Below, in pieces: positions 14,256-21,647 of a DNA stretch of 29,542 nucleotides. A model generated the notes under the pieces. That model did not search any database. It was not told the DNA's origin and worked only from the letters and a program-made list of their open reading frames with translations. Every line of letters starts with the position of its first letter. Positions within the stretch are counted from its first letter, which is position 1. Location of the stretch: the IMG/VR virus record IMGVR_UViG_3300042311_000104, positions 1 through 29,542 of that record. One strand, given 5' to 3'. The position numbers were made by a program, and so were the translations under genes. The DNA is from a virus.

Positions 14256-14819
14256 GGTTTTTTTCTTCTTTTTTATCAAAATATTTTGGTCTGCGTTTCG
14301 GCATAGGATTTTTCGGTGGTTGATTCTCGAGAGAACTATCGTAGGCATCATCGATCTGTTTGCGTAGATAATTGATAAATTCGTTTGTATGCTAGAACCA
14401 TCGGCGTCCTCGCTAATGATGCTGTTGATATCTAGATTTTGAATGTATCGATACTTGGTTGCCATATACTTCTTTTCTTTCTGGATTCGACGCAGAAAGG
14501 CATAGTATGTAATCTGGGTAAAGTAGGCAAAGGGATTGGAAGATTTGGCAGGATCAAAGTTATCAAGATATGTAATACAATTCTCAATACCATCTAGCAC
14601 CATCTCTTCTCGATAGGTGTAGTTGATGAAGTTTGCTTTGTATGCAAGATGGTTTGCGATCTTAACGAAACATTCGCCAATATAATTGGGAACTCTAGGT
14701 TTCTGTTTCCCCTCTGCTTTGGCCGCGAGAACTTTTTCTCGATACTCCACCATCGCTGCAAGGAATTCTTTATTGTTTACGTAATGTACGTTAGTTCTTA
14801 CTTTAGCAGTTTTTGCCAT
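14235..14819 (-). CDS. 55: Late-promoter sigma factor (gp55), apparently frameshifted near its 3' end
   Basis: 194 residues as read (T4 gp55 is 185). gp55 binds core RNA polymerase and recognises TATAAATA. Typical features are VPNYIGECFVKIANHLAYKA, YREEMVLDGIENCI and the sigma region-2-like NPFAYFTQITYYAFLRRIQK. After DADGSS (about codon 142) the frame turns into an unlikely Ile/Arg/Lys-rich tail. From about 14388 the next frame instead encodes TNEFINYLRKQIDDAYD, continuing to KEEKNLDL and a stop at 14245, which fits the family far better. One base seems to be missing around 14381-14395. It could be a sequencing error, a real mutation or recoding. Promoter at 14845-14873. Confidence 0.88.
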   Translation of the reverse strand: MAKTAKVRTNVHYVNNKEFLAAMVEYREKVLAAKAEGKQKPRVPNYIGECFVKIANHLAYKANFINYTYREEMVLDGIENCITYLDNFDPAKSSNPFAYFTQITYYAFLRRIQKEKKYMATKYRYIQNLDINSIISEDADGSSIQTNLSIIYANRSMMPTIVLSRINHRKILCRNADQNILIKKKKKTLTFDVK

Positions 14820-14844
14820 TATTTACCCTCATTAATATAACTCC

Positions 14845-14873
14845 TTTATACCGCAAATAGACGTCAAAGTAAA
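14845..14873 (-). promoter_or_regulatory. Early sigma-70-like promoter for gp55
   Basis: Minus strand TTTACT (14873-14868), 17-base spacer ending GG, TATAAA (14850-14845); 25 bases before the gp55 ATG, with GAGG between. Confidence 0.72.
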
Positions 14874-14906
14874 TAGTTTTTTTAATCTTTTTCTTCAAGA
14901 AAACTG

Positions 14907-14935
14907 TTGACTTGTTCACCTATTCAGGGTATAAA
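14907..14935 (+). promoter_or_regulatory. Rightward (antisense) sigma-70-like promoter
   Basis: Plus strand TTGACT (14907-14912), 17-base spacer ending GGG, TATAAA (14930-14935). It has the same design as the leftward promoters but faces the opposite way, back to back with the gp55 promoter. No plausible plus-strand gene follows; a transcript from about 14942 would be antisense to the gene at 14963-15352. Confidence 0.6.
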
Positions 14936-14962
14936 GACTATGTCGTCTATGAAATGAATCAT

Positions 14963-15352
14963 CTAATTAAGTAGATTGTTCTTCTTTAGGTAATCGGCGG
15001 TCGTCGCGACCCAATCTTCGATTTCCTCTTCCTCTTCTTCGGGAGGATTTCCTCTCGTCTTCAAATATGTTTTATACTGTCGTTCGACATCATCTTTCAG
15101 AGTGCCGACCAGCACAACATTTTCACTCAGGATAACAAATTCTGTCTCTTCACATACTGCCATCCATGGTTTGAAAAGAAATCCTTCAACAACACCATTA
15201 CCTGATTGGACCTGATATGGAACAATGGAGACAGGATGCCGTATCTCGATCTCAAAAGAATCGAATAGTTCCTGCTGAGATGCAATATTTGTAGCGCACA
15301 TAACCATGTCGCCATCTTTCAGTTTAAGTAGTCTGATATAATCTTCAGTCAT
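14963..15352 (-). CDS. Small protein, possibly Sm-like, downstream of uvsW
   Basis: 129 residues. The N-terminus DYIRLLKLKDGDMVMCATN resembles Sm/LSm-type strands; the central part (HPVSIVPYQV... and ETEFVILSENVVLVGTL) is beta-rich. A Glu run (EEEEEEIEDW) precedes a short C-terminal helix. It is reminiscent of uncharacterised proteins next to uvsW in marine T4-like phages. The start at 15352 overlaps the uvsW stop in the context ATGACTGA. RNA binding would be the natural guess for an Sm fold, but this is inference from weak similarity. Confidence 0.72.
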   Translation of the reverse strand: MTEDYIRLLKLKDGDMVMCATNIASQQELFDSFEIEIRHPVSIVPYQVQSGNGVVEGFLFKPWMAVCEETEFVILSENVVLVGTLKDDVERQYKTYLKTRGNPPEEEEEEIEDWVATTADYLKKNNLLN

Positions 15353-16835
15353 CAATTGACAACCTTACTATCTTGTAGTTGAAACCTTCTTCATTATAAA
15401 TCTTCACACGCTCGACCATATGATTGAGGGTATAATTCTTTTTGGACTTCCAAGATAGGTCATCGCCAATATCAAAAAGATTACAACGTTCTTTCTGATT
15501 GCCCTTTCTTAATCCGCGACCAATAGATTGAAGATTTCTAATGCGGGATTTAGAAGGTGAAGCGAATACTACATTATGGAGGTTACGTATATTTATTCCC
15601 GTAGAAAAGGTTCCGTATGACGCAACAATAATTGCATCAGTTTCTTTCTCTGTAATAGATCGGATCTGTTCTCGTTGAGAAGTATCAGTTCCACCATAGA
15701 CAAAGAAAACCTTTCGCGAAGTTCCTGCCTTTTCTTTAATCATTTTATAAAGAACATCACCATGTTTCTCTACGAACTGAAACAAGACTAGCGTGTTGCC
15801 TTTTTGTGACACAGAGAGATTGCGGATGACCACATTTCGTTTGTGGTTTTTAACCAACCAGTCCATTTCTTCTTGGTATGTATGATTCTTAACTGCTTTT
15901 TTGGTTTCGTCGGTATAGTCCAGAAGCAAACATGTAATCTTTAACTCGGCGAGGTCTTTGTTATCCATCAGTTCTTTGGTAGTAATTACCCGATGAACCT
16001 TACCGAATAGACCCTCGAGAATCAACTTATGAGTCTTAGTTCCGTCGAGAGTACCAGTGGTTCCAATGCGGAACTTAGTCTTGGTGCATTTGTTAAAGAT
16101 TGATGTTAGTGACTTTGCCTTGAACAAGTGTGCTTCGTCGCCGTAGATAACATCAAATTCATCGAAGAACTTTTTTGGTAGTTTGTATATTGACTGCCAT
16201 GTCGAGATAACGATGTTTGCTTGATTTGACTTTTCAAATCCAGCGTAAATTTTAGAGCAGTTATTTGCAACATGCCATGTATCATCATTGTGAGAATAAT
16301 CAGCGAAGTCGCCATACATCTGTTCGACCAATGATGTTGTGGGAACAATGACCAACTGCTTACGATTAAACTTCTGGTGATACCTCAGGAGTAGATAGAT
16401 GATCAGGGATTTGCCTGATGCAGTCGGAGATAGTAGCAAAGTTCTGCCAATGCGAATCGCATATTTGACTGCATCGATTTGATATTCTCTCGCCTGAATC
16501 GGACTACCTTGTGAGGTAAGATTCAAACTCTCTGCGAATTCTTCTAGGTATTCAATATCAACTGGATCACCAATCGGATCCATTTTGACATCCATATCAT
16601 AGTCTGATCTTGCAGCAAACTCTCTTAGATATGGAAGCAGACCAACGTAAAGTTCCTTGGTCCACATGTTGAACATTCGTGCTTTACCATCCCACAGTTT
16701 CGCTTTATAGGTTGGCATGAATCTTGCTCCAGGAACGTCGAAAGTGAAGTAGTCATTCAACTCGGAAGCAATCGAAGGATCGCTTTCGATATTCAAATAG
16801 ACTTCATCTTTCTTGGTAACTGTTAAGTCAGGCAC
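15345..16835 (-). CDS. uvsW: RNA-DNA/recombination helicase (UvsW)
   Basis: 496 residues, as in T4 (503). An SF2 helicase: motif I SPTASGKS (about 136-143), DEAH box in YGDEAHLF (233-236), motif III-like GTTGTLDG, and motif VI QSIGRGLRKG near the C-terminus. The N-terminal 110 residues form the small substrate-binding domain typical of UvsW. It unwinds R-loops and branched DNA and shifts the phage from origin- to recombination-dependent replication. It starts with GTG directly overlapping the uvsY stop (TAGTG); no in-frame ATG is available. Confidence 0.95.
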   Translation of the reverse strand: MPDLTVTKKDEVYLNIESDPSIASELNDYFTFDVPGARFMPTYKAKLWDGKARMFNMWTKELYVGLLPYLREFAARSDYDMDVKMDPIGDPVDIEYLEEFAESLNLTSQGSPIQAREYQIDAVKYAIRIGRTLLLSPTASGKSLIIYLLLRYHQKFNRKQLVIVPTTSLVEQMYGDFADYSHNDDTWHVANNCSKIYAGFEKSNQANIVISTWQSIYKLPKKFFDEFDVIYGDEAHLFKAKSLTSIFNKCTKTKFRIGTTGTLDGTKTHKLILEGLFGKVHRVITTKELMDNKDLAELKITCLLLDYTDETKKAVKNHTYQEEMDWLVKNHKRNVVIRNLSVSQKGNTLVLFQFVEKHGDVLYKMIKEKAGTSRKVFFVYGGTDTSQREQIRSITEKETDAIIVASYGTFSTGINIRNLHNVVFASPSKSRIRNLQSIGRGLRKGNQKERCNLFDIGDDLSWKSKKNYTLNHMVERVKIYNEEGFNYKIVRLSIDD

Positions 16836-17275
16836 TACATCAATCCATTAGTAAACTTTGTCCATTCGATGGCATTTTTGATTTCCCAACCACGACCATT
16901 TAGTGAACGGATAATTTGCTCTAGTTGGTAGAGCATTGCTTTCATATATTCGACTTTATCAACGCAACGAATAATATCTTCGTCGCAATTAACAATATCT
17001 TCGACCTCATTCTTTAGAGGTTTTAATCCCTGAAACTGATTCCACCCAAGTTCTTCTAGTTCTTCGCGAGTCATCTCTCCGCGATAGTATTTAAACTTGG
17101 TGCGACGTAGGCGCAGGTAATCCCCCTCGCATTTGCGAAGTTGTAATTTGGTATTACTCAAAATGTTTAGATATTTTGCATGCAGTTCGGCGATTTGAAT
17201 CGAAGACTTACCAAGATCTAGTTCGTTGACCTTAGCATCTTTTGTCCACATGTCTTGAATTTCAGATAGTTTCAT
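16835..17275 (-). CDS. uvsY: Recombination mediator UvsY
   Basis: 146 residues (T4 UvsY 137). UvsY loads UvsX recombinase on gp32-coated single-stranded DNA. The sequence is mostly helical and charged, beginning MKLSEIQDMWTKDAKVNELD, which is very typical of the family, with the basic LRRTKFKYYRGEMTREELEE region in the middle. GAGG precedes the ATG and an early promoter lies at 17300-17328. It is coupled to uvsW through TAGTG. Confidence 0.92.
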   Translation of the reverse strand: MKLSEIQDMWTKDAKVNELDLGKSSIQIAELHAKYLNILSNTKLQLRKCEGDYLRLRRTKFKYYRGEMTREELEELGWNQFQGLKPLKNEVEDIVNCDEDIIRCVDKVEYMKAMLYQLEQIIRSLNGRGWEIKNAIEWTKFTNGLM

Positions 17276-17299
17276 ATTTCCTCACAATAAAATAATTTA

Positions 17300-17328
17300 A
17301 TCATACTATATTTTTTGACAGAAGTCAA
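17300..17328 (-). promoter_or_regulatory. Early sigma-70-like promoter for uvsY-uvsW
   Basis: Minus strand TTGACT (17328-17323), 17-base spacer, TATGAT (17305-17300). It marks the switch from the late block to early/middle genes. Confidence 0.7.
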
Positions 17329-17334
17329 GGTATT

Positions 17335-17919
17335 TTATACGGATTCAATCGTATAATATCTATATTTAAACGACGCAATGCCTATGAGATATTCTACAGA
17401 ACCACTTGATATATCGAAGTCCAGTGCTTCAAGACTGGTGGGGAAAAGATCGTAATATGTAATCTTGACGTTTGGATTATTATCCGAGTCTAAAATGAAG
17501 AAGTCAGCGTCTGAGAAGTTCGCAACTGCACCAAGTCTTTTCTCTGGGATTGCAGGGAATCTATATGCTTGCTTCTTATTCCAGTTGTTATATTGCTCGT
17601 GGTTCTCTGGAAATGATAGACCAACCAACCAATTATATAGTTCTACATAATTTGCCATGTTTTCTTGAACAAGGAAACGAATGACAAGTTCGCCAAACTG
17701 CGGTTTCTCTCCAGGATTATACAGAGCAGAAAGAGGAGTTTCTGTTGTGGTAAATCCAATACTGAACGATGGGATATTTGCTGCCTGACAGAAATATGAT
17801 ACGTTAGGTAGAGTATGAATTTGGAATTTAAAACCATTCGGTTTCAGGTAATCAAGATCGCTCGGTTGCGAACTTCCCCAAGATCCCTCACTGATGTTTG
17901 TTGTTGTGGATATTACCAT
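17335..17919 (-). CDS. Tail-tube-like structural protein (position of gp3 in marine T4-like phages)
   Basis: 194 residues. The segment LKPNGFKFQIHTLPNVSYFC, then QAANIPSFSIG and NPGEKPQFGELVIRFLVQEN, followed by YVELYNWLVGLSFPENHEQY, follows the pattern of contractile-tail tube proteins and related baseplate/terminator proteins. It is distinct from the main tube protein gp19 in this window. In related phages the gene after gp23 is usually called gp3 (tail completion). It has its own late promoter (17938-17945), isolated from gp23 by a terminator. It is a tail protein with good confidence; whether terminator, tube or baseplate tube is not settled. Confidence 0.72.
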   Translation of the reverse strand: MVISTTTNISEGSWGSSQPSDLDYLKPNGFKFQIHTLPNVSYFCQAANIPSFSIGFTTTETPLSALYNPGEKPQFGELVIRFLVQENMANYVELYNWLVGLSFPENHEQYNNWNKKQAYRFPAIPEKRLGAVANFSDADFFILDSDNNPNVKITYYDLFPTSLEALDFDISSGSVEYLIGIASFKYRYYTIESV

Positions 17920-17937
17920 CTATTCCTCCATTACGTA

Positions 17938-17945
17938 TATTTATA
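17938..17945 (-). promoter_or_regulatory. Late promoter TATAAATA for tube-like gene
   Basis: Exact octamer on the minus strand, 19 bases before the ATG at 17919 and directly after the terminator of gp23. Confidence 0.75.
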
Positions 17946-17947
17946 AT

Positions 17948-17977
17948 GAAAATGGGGGAAGCATTTCTGCTCCCCCC
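17948..17977 (-). terminator. Terminator after the major capsid gene
   Basis: On the minus strand a GC-rich stem (GGGGG paired with CCCCC, one mismatch, then AGCA with TGCT) closed by a GAAA tetraloop, followed by ATTTTC. A second weaker hairpin (CCTCTC/GAGAGG, 17992-18010) precedes it right after the gp23 stop. Confidence 0.7.
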
Positions 17978-18016
17978 AGTTTCTTAGTAACCCTCTCTCT
18001 AATGGAGAGGTATCGA

Positions 18017-19291
18017 TTACATAAGGTTCGAAACCTTAACGCGACGGTAGTAGTGGTTGCGGTTTGCAGTGAATGTATCCGCATCTGTTGTTCCGTCCGA
18101 CTTAAGAACGAATGGGTTAGCAATCATCCCGTAACGAGTCTTGAAACCAATTTTTGGTTGGAAGGTGTTAGGGTCGATAGCACGAACCATTTGTAGTGGA
18201 ACGTATGGGCAATAGAAGATACCAGCGTCATAAGCATTCGCACCCTTATAACCAACAACATAGAACTGCGATGCAGCACCTTGGTTTGCTGAATATGGAT
18301 CAACGTATACCTTGTAACGACCGTTAAGAACACCAGCAAAAGTATTACCTGTGTCATCAACGTTCAGAGTTGGCGAACCGTTAAGTGCACCACCTGTGTC
18401 AAGCATACCTGCCATTGCAAGAGCAGCAGCAACGTCTGACGAACAGATGATGAAGTTACCCTTACCGCGACGAGTGTCTTGAGCGATTACGTTAGCATCA
18501 CGTTCGATGTTGAACAGAAGACCCTTGAAACGCTCAACCGACCAACGACCGTTTGAGTCAACGTCAAGATCGAAAGTACCAGCAGTTGCTGTCGAAGCAG
18601 CACCTGGCTTAGCAACCTTATAGATCGTACGGATAACTTCGCGGTTGATTTCAGCAAGAATTTCTTGTGAAAGGATGTTCGAGAGTTCTGACTCAGCGTC
18701 AAGACCGTGAATTGCCTTGAGATCCTGAGCAAGTTCTACTGTGTATTCTGCTTTAAGAGCACGTGTCTTAGCAGTTACAGTTGTCTTCTCGATGCTGAAT
18801 GCCATCTCATTGAAGTCAGTTCCGCCTGATTCACCAAGTGCTTCAGCGTCAGCAGTAGCAATACCAGTACCTGTGGTGTAAGAACCATCAACTGGGTTTG
18901 AACCAGCGTGAGTTCCTGTACCAGCGAAGTCAGTATCTGCTTCGTTGAAGAGTGCTTCAGTGCCAGATTGTGTGCTGTAGCGTGACTTCATTGCGAAGAT
19001 AAGACCAACTGGTCCAGTCATTGGTTGAACGCCAGCAACGTCATATGCCATCAAGTTAGGCAGCGCACGACGAACGAGCGAGATTAGAATTGGATCGTAG
19101 TTATCGATGCCAGAGCCTGTAGCGTTTGCTGGAGTTTCGAACAACGCAGTCTTTTCTTCTTGAAGAGCCTTTTGTTGGTTTTCGAGAACAACTGCAGTAA
19201 CTGCACGCTTGTAGGAATCCTTGATTTGTCCCATACCATCATGGTTTAGGACAGGCTCCCACTTCTTTTGTAGAGATTCTGAAAGAAACAT
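18017..19291 (-). CDS. 23: Major capsid protein (gp23)
   Basis: 424 residues. Strong T4 gp23 signatures: QKKWEPVLNHDGM near the N-terminus, LISLVRRALPNLMAYDVAGVQPMTGPVG, AFSIEKTTVTAKTRALKAEY, TVELAQDLKAIHGLDAESEL and the C-terminal YVPLQMVRAIDP.../KTRYGM. It forms the hexameric HK97-fold shell after the N-terminal propeptide is removed by gp21; the segment around ALFETPANA is about where such a site would be expected. It is preceded by a late promoter (19328-19335) and followed by two hairpins, consistent with a strong monocistronic late message. Confidence 0.97.
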   Translation of the reverse strand: MFLSESLQKKWEPVLNHDGMGQIKDSYKRAVTAVVLENQQKALQEEKTALFETPANATGSGIDNYDPILISLVRRALPNLMAYDVAGVQPMTGPVGLIFAMKSRYSTQSGTEALFNEADTDFAGTGTHAGSNPVDGSYTTGTGIATADAEALGESGGTDFNEMAFSIEKTTVTAKTRALKAEYTVELAQDLKAIHGLDAESELSNILSQEILAEINREVIRTIYKVAKPGAASTATAGTFDLDVDSNGRWSVERFKGLLFNIERDANVIAQDTRRGKGNFIICSSDVAAALAMAGMLDTGGALNGSPTLNVDDTGNTFAGVLNGRYKVYVDPYSANQGAASQFYVVGYKGANAYDAGIFYCPYVPLQMVRAIDPNTFQPKIGFKTRYGMIANPFVLKSDGTTDADTFTANRNHYYRRVKVSNLM

Positions 19292-19327
19292 TTTTTTCTC
19301 CTTGTAGGGTTTTTTATTTCAACTTAT

Positions 19328-19335
19328 TATTTATA
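19328..19335 (-). promoter_or_regulatory. Late promoter TATAAATA for gp23
   Basis: Exact octamer on the minus strand between the gp22 stop region and gp23; 37 bases before the gp23 ATG, with AAGGAG as ribosome binding site. It overlaps the last bases after the gp22 stop. Confidence 0.8.
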
Positions 19336-19340
19336 TTTAT

Positions 19341-20552
19341 TTAGATTTGAGATGACATTTTGTCTAGAACCTTCGTATACTTCTCCATAAGAGGAGATCC
19401 AGCATACGCATTAGTTTCATCTAGACCATCAGTCATCTTTTCTTCCGTGTTAGGTTGTGCTTTAGGGAAATAATTTTCTCTAATGACATTCAACTTTTCT
19501 TCGAAAATTTCTGCGTTCTCGAATTCTACATCAGCAACAATACTTACAAACTTCTCAGCATCGGTCTTAGCGAGGTTTTCAGTAACCGCGATAAGTACGC
19601 TCTCTCTTTGAAGTTTAGTATTTTCAGCATGCAGTTCTACATTTGCAGTCATAGTTTGGTCCACACGAGCTTGAAGGTTTTCAATCTCGACTTGCATTTC
19701 ACCAAGCACATCATATTTCTCTTCAGGAACCTCAATATAGTGTTCCGAAAACAGATTCTTAAGTCCTGCAATAAACGACTCAGTGATGTCTGAACGGAGA
19801 CCGTTCTCAACAGCGAGTTCGTTTTCAGCAATATACTGTTCAGCGACATAAGTTAGATAAGAATCAACCTTTTCAACGAGGTCATCCTTAAATTCTTCCA
19901 TAAGAGCAGCAGCTTCTTGGATAAGTGCTTCTTCGAGTGCTGCTGCTTTAACGTTGACCGATGCAGAAACCATTGCTTCAAACAGCGATGCTGCCTTGCC
20001 ACGGAATTCTTCAGTTAGATCTTCGTTACCGTCGAATAGAGTTGCGAGTTCTGCTGAGAAATCTTCTTCGAGATCTTCTTCAGCATCTTCGTCTTCATCT
20101 TCGTCTTCGATATCGTCTTCAATCAGATCGTCGTCTTCTGGTTCAACTTCTTCTTTATGAACGTTGCCCTTAGAAGATGGTTGATTTACAACCGATCTTG
20201 GATCAGCAACAGTAGTGAAGTTTGGTGCATCACCTGGACCAGATGCAGGACCTGACGAGTCGGAAGTATCCTTAGCGTTTACTGCAACCTTTGCGCCTTG
20301 GTTTTCGTCAGCATCACCATCACGGTCTTGGTGTGGTGCGTCTGCTGAAGAACCTTGACGTGGTTGAGTTTGGTCACCCGATGTGTTCGACTTAGCTGCT
20401 TTCGAGGTATCTTTACCATTCGAAGCACCCATCTTTTCTGATGAAGATGTGACCGAACTACCTTGCTTTGGTGCGGTCATATCACCGTCAGAAGCTTCAG
20501 TAATCGCTTGCTTTCCAGCAAGCAACTCTCTGATTTTTCTTTCTACAGTCAT
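19341..20552 (-). CDS. 22: Prohead core scaffolding protein (gp22)
   Basis: 403 residues, longer than T4 gp22 (269). The extra length is N-terminal: about 125 low-complexity residues rich in Gly, Ser, Asp and Gln with repeated T-x-P-x-QGSS, then an almost pure Asp/Glu run (about 134-165). The remaining part is helical, with coiled-coil potential around QVEIENLQARVDQ, as in family scaffolds. It forms the prohead core and is degraded by gp21 during maturation. The ending GSPLMEKYTKVLDKMS is a recognisable gp22-type C-terminus. Late promoter at 20585-20592. Confidence 0.88.
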   Translation of the reverse strand: MTVERKIRELLAGKQAITEASDGDMTAPKQGSSVTSSSEKMGASNGKDTSKAAKSNTSGDQTQPRQGSSADAPHQDRDGDADENQGAKVAVNAKDTSDSSGPASGPGDAPNFTTVADPRSVVNQPSSKGNVHKEEVEPEDDDLIEDDIEDEDEDEDAEEDLEEDFSAELATLFDGNEDLTEEFRGKAASLFEAMVSASVNVKAAALEEALIQEAAALMEEFKDDLVEKVDSYLTYVAEQYIAENELAVENGLRSDITESFIAGLKNLFSEHYIEVPEEKYDVLGEMQVEIENLQARVDQTMTANVELHAENTKLQRESVLIAVTENLAKTDAEKFVSIVADVEFENAEIFEEKLNVIRENYFPKAQPNTEEKMTDGLDETNAYAGSPLMEKYTKVLDKMSSQI

Positions 20553-20584
20553 TTTTTTCTCCTAAATTTCGGATCTTAGTCTTT

Positions 20585-20592
20585 TATTTATA
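20585..20592 (-). promoter_or_regulatory. Late promoter TATAAATA for gp22
   Basis: Exact octamer on the minus strand in the gap between gp21 and gp22, 33 bases before the gp22 ATG. Confidence 0.78.
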
Positions 20593-20603
20593 ATAAAGAA
20601 ACT

Positions 20604-21260
20604 TTAAATTCTAGCAAGTCTATTGAGGAAATTCTCAAAAACTACCATCTTTGCTTCTTCGAGTTGCTTTTTGCTCGCCTTCTTGATGACCTTTTTCGCC
20701 ATATCATTTGCTTGTTCAGTCCACAGACCGTTAACAATCACCCATTCTTTATTTTCCATAATCCCTCTTACGAAAGCATCAGGAGCAGAAGGATCCGCAA
20801 CAATATCTGCTGCGGTTGCAAGATGGAAATCGTCTTGGACGATCTGAACCCCATCTCTATTCTCTTTCAGAGTACCAAGTCCTCTTGAAGAAACGCCAAG
20901 TTGACCACCTGATTCAATCAAACCACGGGCAATATTACCCATAGGAGTATCAGTGATCTTCGCTTTACCCATCCAGTTATCGCCATCTCTATAGAGTTCG
21001 GTAACGATATGAGATACACGGTCGAGGTTAATTGAAGGACCGTCTGGGTGACCAAGTTCGCCGAATGCTCTCTTGTTGTTCACTGCTTCAGACATGTAAC
21101 GCTCAACTTCTTTTTCCATAATCTCAGCAGGATACATACGTCCATTACGATTCTTGAGATTTGATTGTAGGAAAACACCTTCAATGTAGAGGGATTTCTT
21201 ACCGTCTTTTTCTTCAGTGATATAACGAACGTTGTCGTTTACTTCAGTAATAAGTTTCAT
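20604..21260 (-). CDS. 21: Prohead maturation protease (gp21)
   Basis: 218 residues (T4 gp21 212). Family S80: YIEGVFLQSNLKNRNGRMYP, catalytic H71 in ELGHPDGP and nucleophile Ser in LGVSSRGLG (S124 or S125). It cleaves the capsid, scaffold and core proteins during head maturation and then itself. Its ATG overlaps the stop of the preceding 125-residue gene (TAATG). Confidence 0.95.
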   Translation of the reverse strand: MKLITEVNDNVRYITEEKDGKKSLYIEGVFLQSNLKNRNGRMYPAEIMEKEVERYMSEAVNNKRAFGELGHPDGPSINLDRVSHIVTELYRDGDNWMGKAKITDTPMGNIARGLIESGGQLGVSSRGLGTLKENRDGVQIVQDDFHLATAADIVADPSAPDAFVRGIMENKEWVIVNGLWTEQANDMAKKVIKKASKKQLEEAKMVVFENFLNRLARI

Positions 21261-21637
21261 TATCCTAAATCTCCTTGGTCCTGATGTTGCTGCGAACCAT
21301 ATCCAGAAACCTTAGCAAGTTCTAGAACTACTGAACCAGTACCTGACGAGAAATCTACGACGATGTCTGAACCGTTTTCTTCGTTGTCAGACCAACCCAT
21401 GAATTCCATCTTACCAGATCCTGAAAGATAGTACAGAACTTCCCCGTCTCTCGCAATAGTAGCAGTGGTTGCTACTGCACACGCCCAATGAAGAGTGCGA
21501 ATGTTCGCCTTTGGTGAAGATTGAGTTTCTGAAGTCTTCTTCAGATCGGTGGCAAGCGCGATGGTAGCGGATCCCGTGCCACGCACTTTCACCACACCAT
21601 GAACCTGTGTTAGTTTTAGAACCGCCTTAGTTGCCAT
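21260..21637 (-). CDS. Hypothetical beta-rich protein between gp20 block and gp21
   Basis: 125 residues, Gly/Ser/Thr/Ala-rich with alternating hydrophobic strands (MATKAVLKLTQVHGVVKVRG, then YYLSGSGKMEFMGWSD, and IVVDFSSGTGSVVLELAKV). It has a polar Gln-rich tail. No named family is recognised. It lies in the prohead operon with an overlap to gp21, so a virion or head-assembly role is likely. A beta-sandwich decoration or capsid accessory protein is one option; there is no direct evidence. Confidence 0.75.
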   Translation of the reverse strand: MATKAVLKLTQVHGVVKVRGTGSATIALATDLKKTSETQSSPKANIRTLHWACAVATTATIARDGEVLYYLSGSGKMEFMGWSDNEENGSDIVVDFSSGTGSVVLELAKVSGYGSQQHQDQGDLG

Positions 21638-21647
21638 CTAATATTCC

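Noticed and set aside
20070-20130. Repetitive tcttcg/tcttca stretch considered as a tandem repeat or CRISPR-like array
   Set aside because: It is the reverse complement of Asp/Glu codons encoding the acidic run of gp22.
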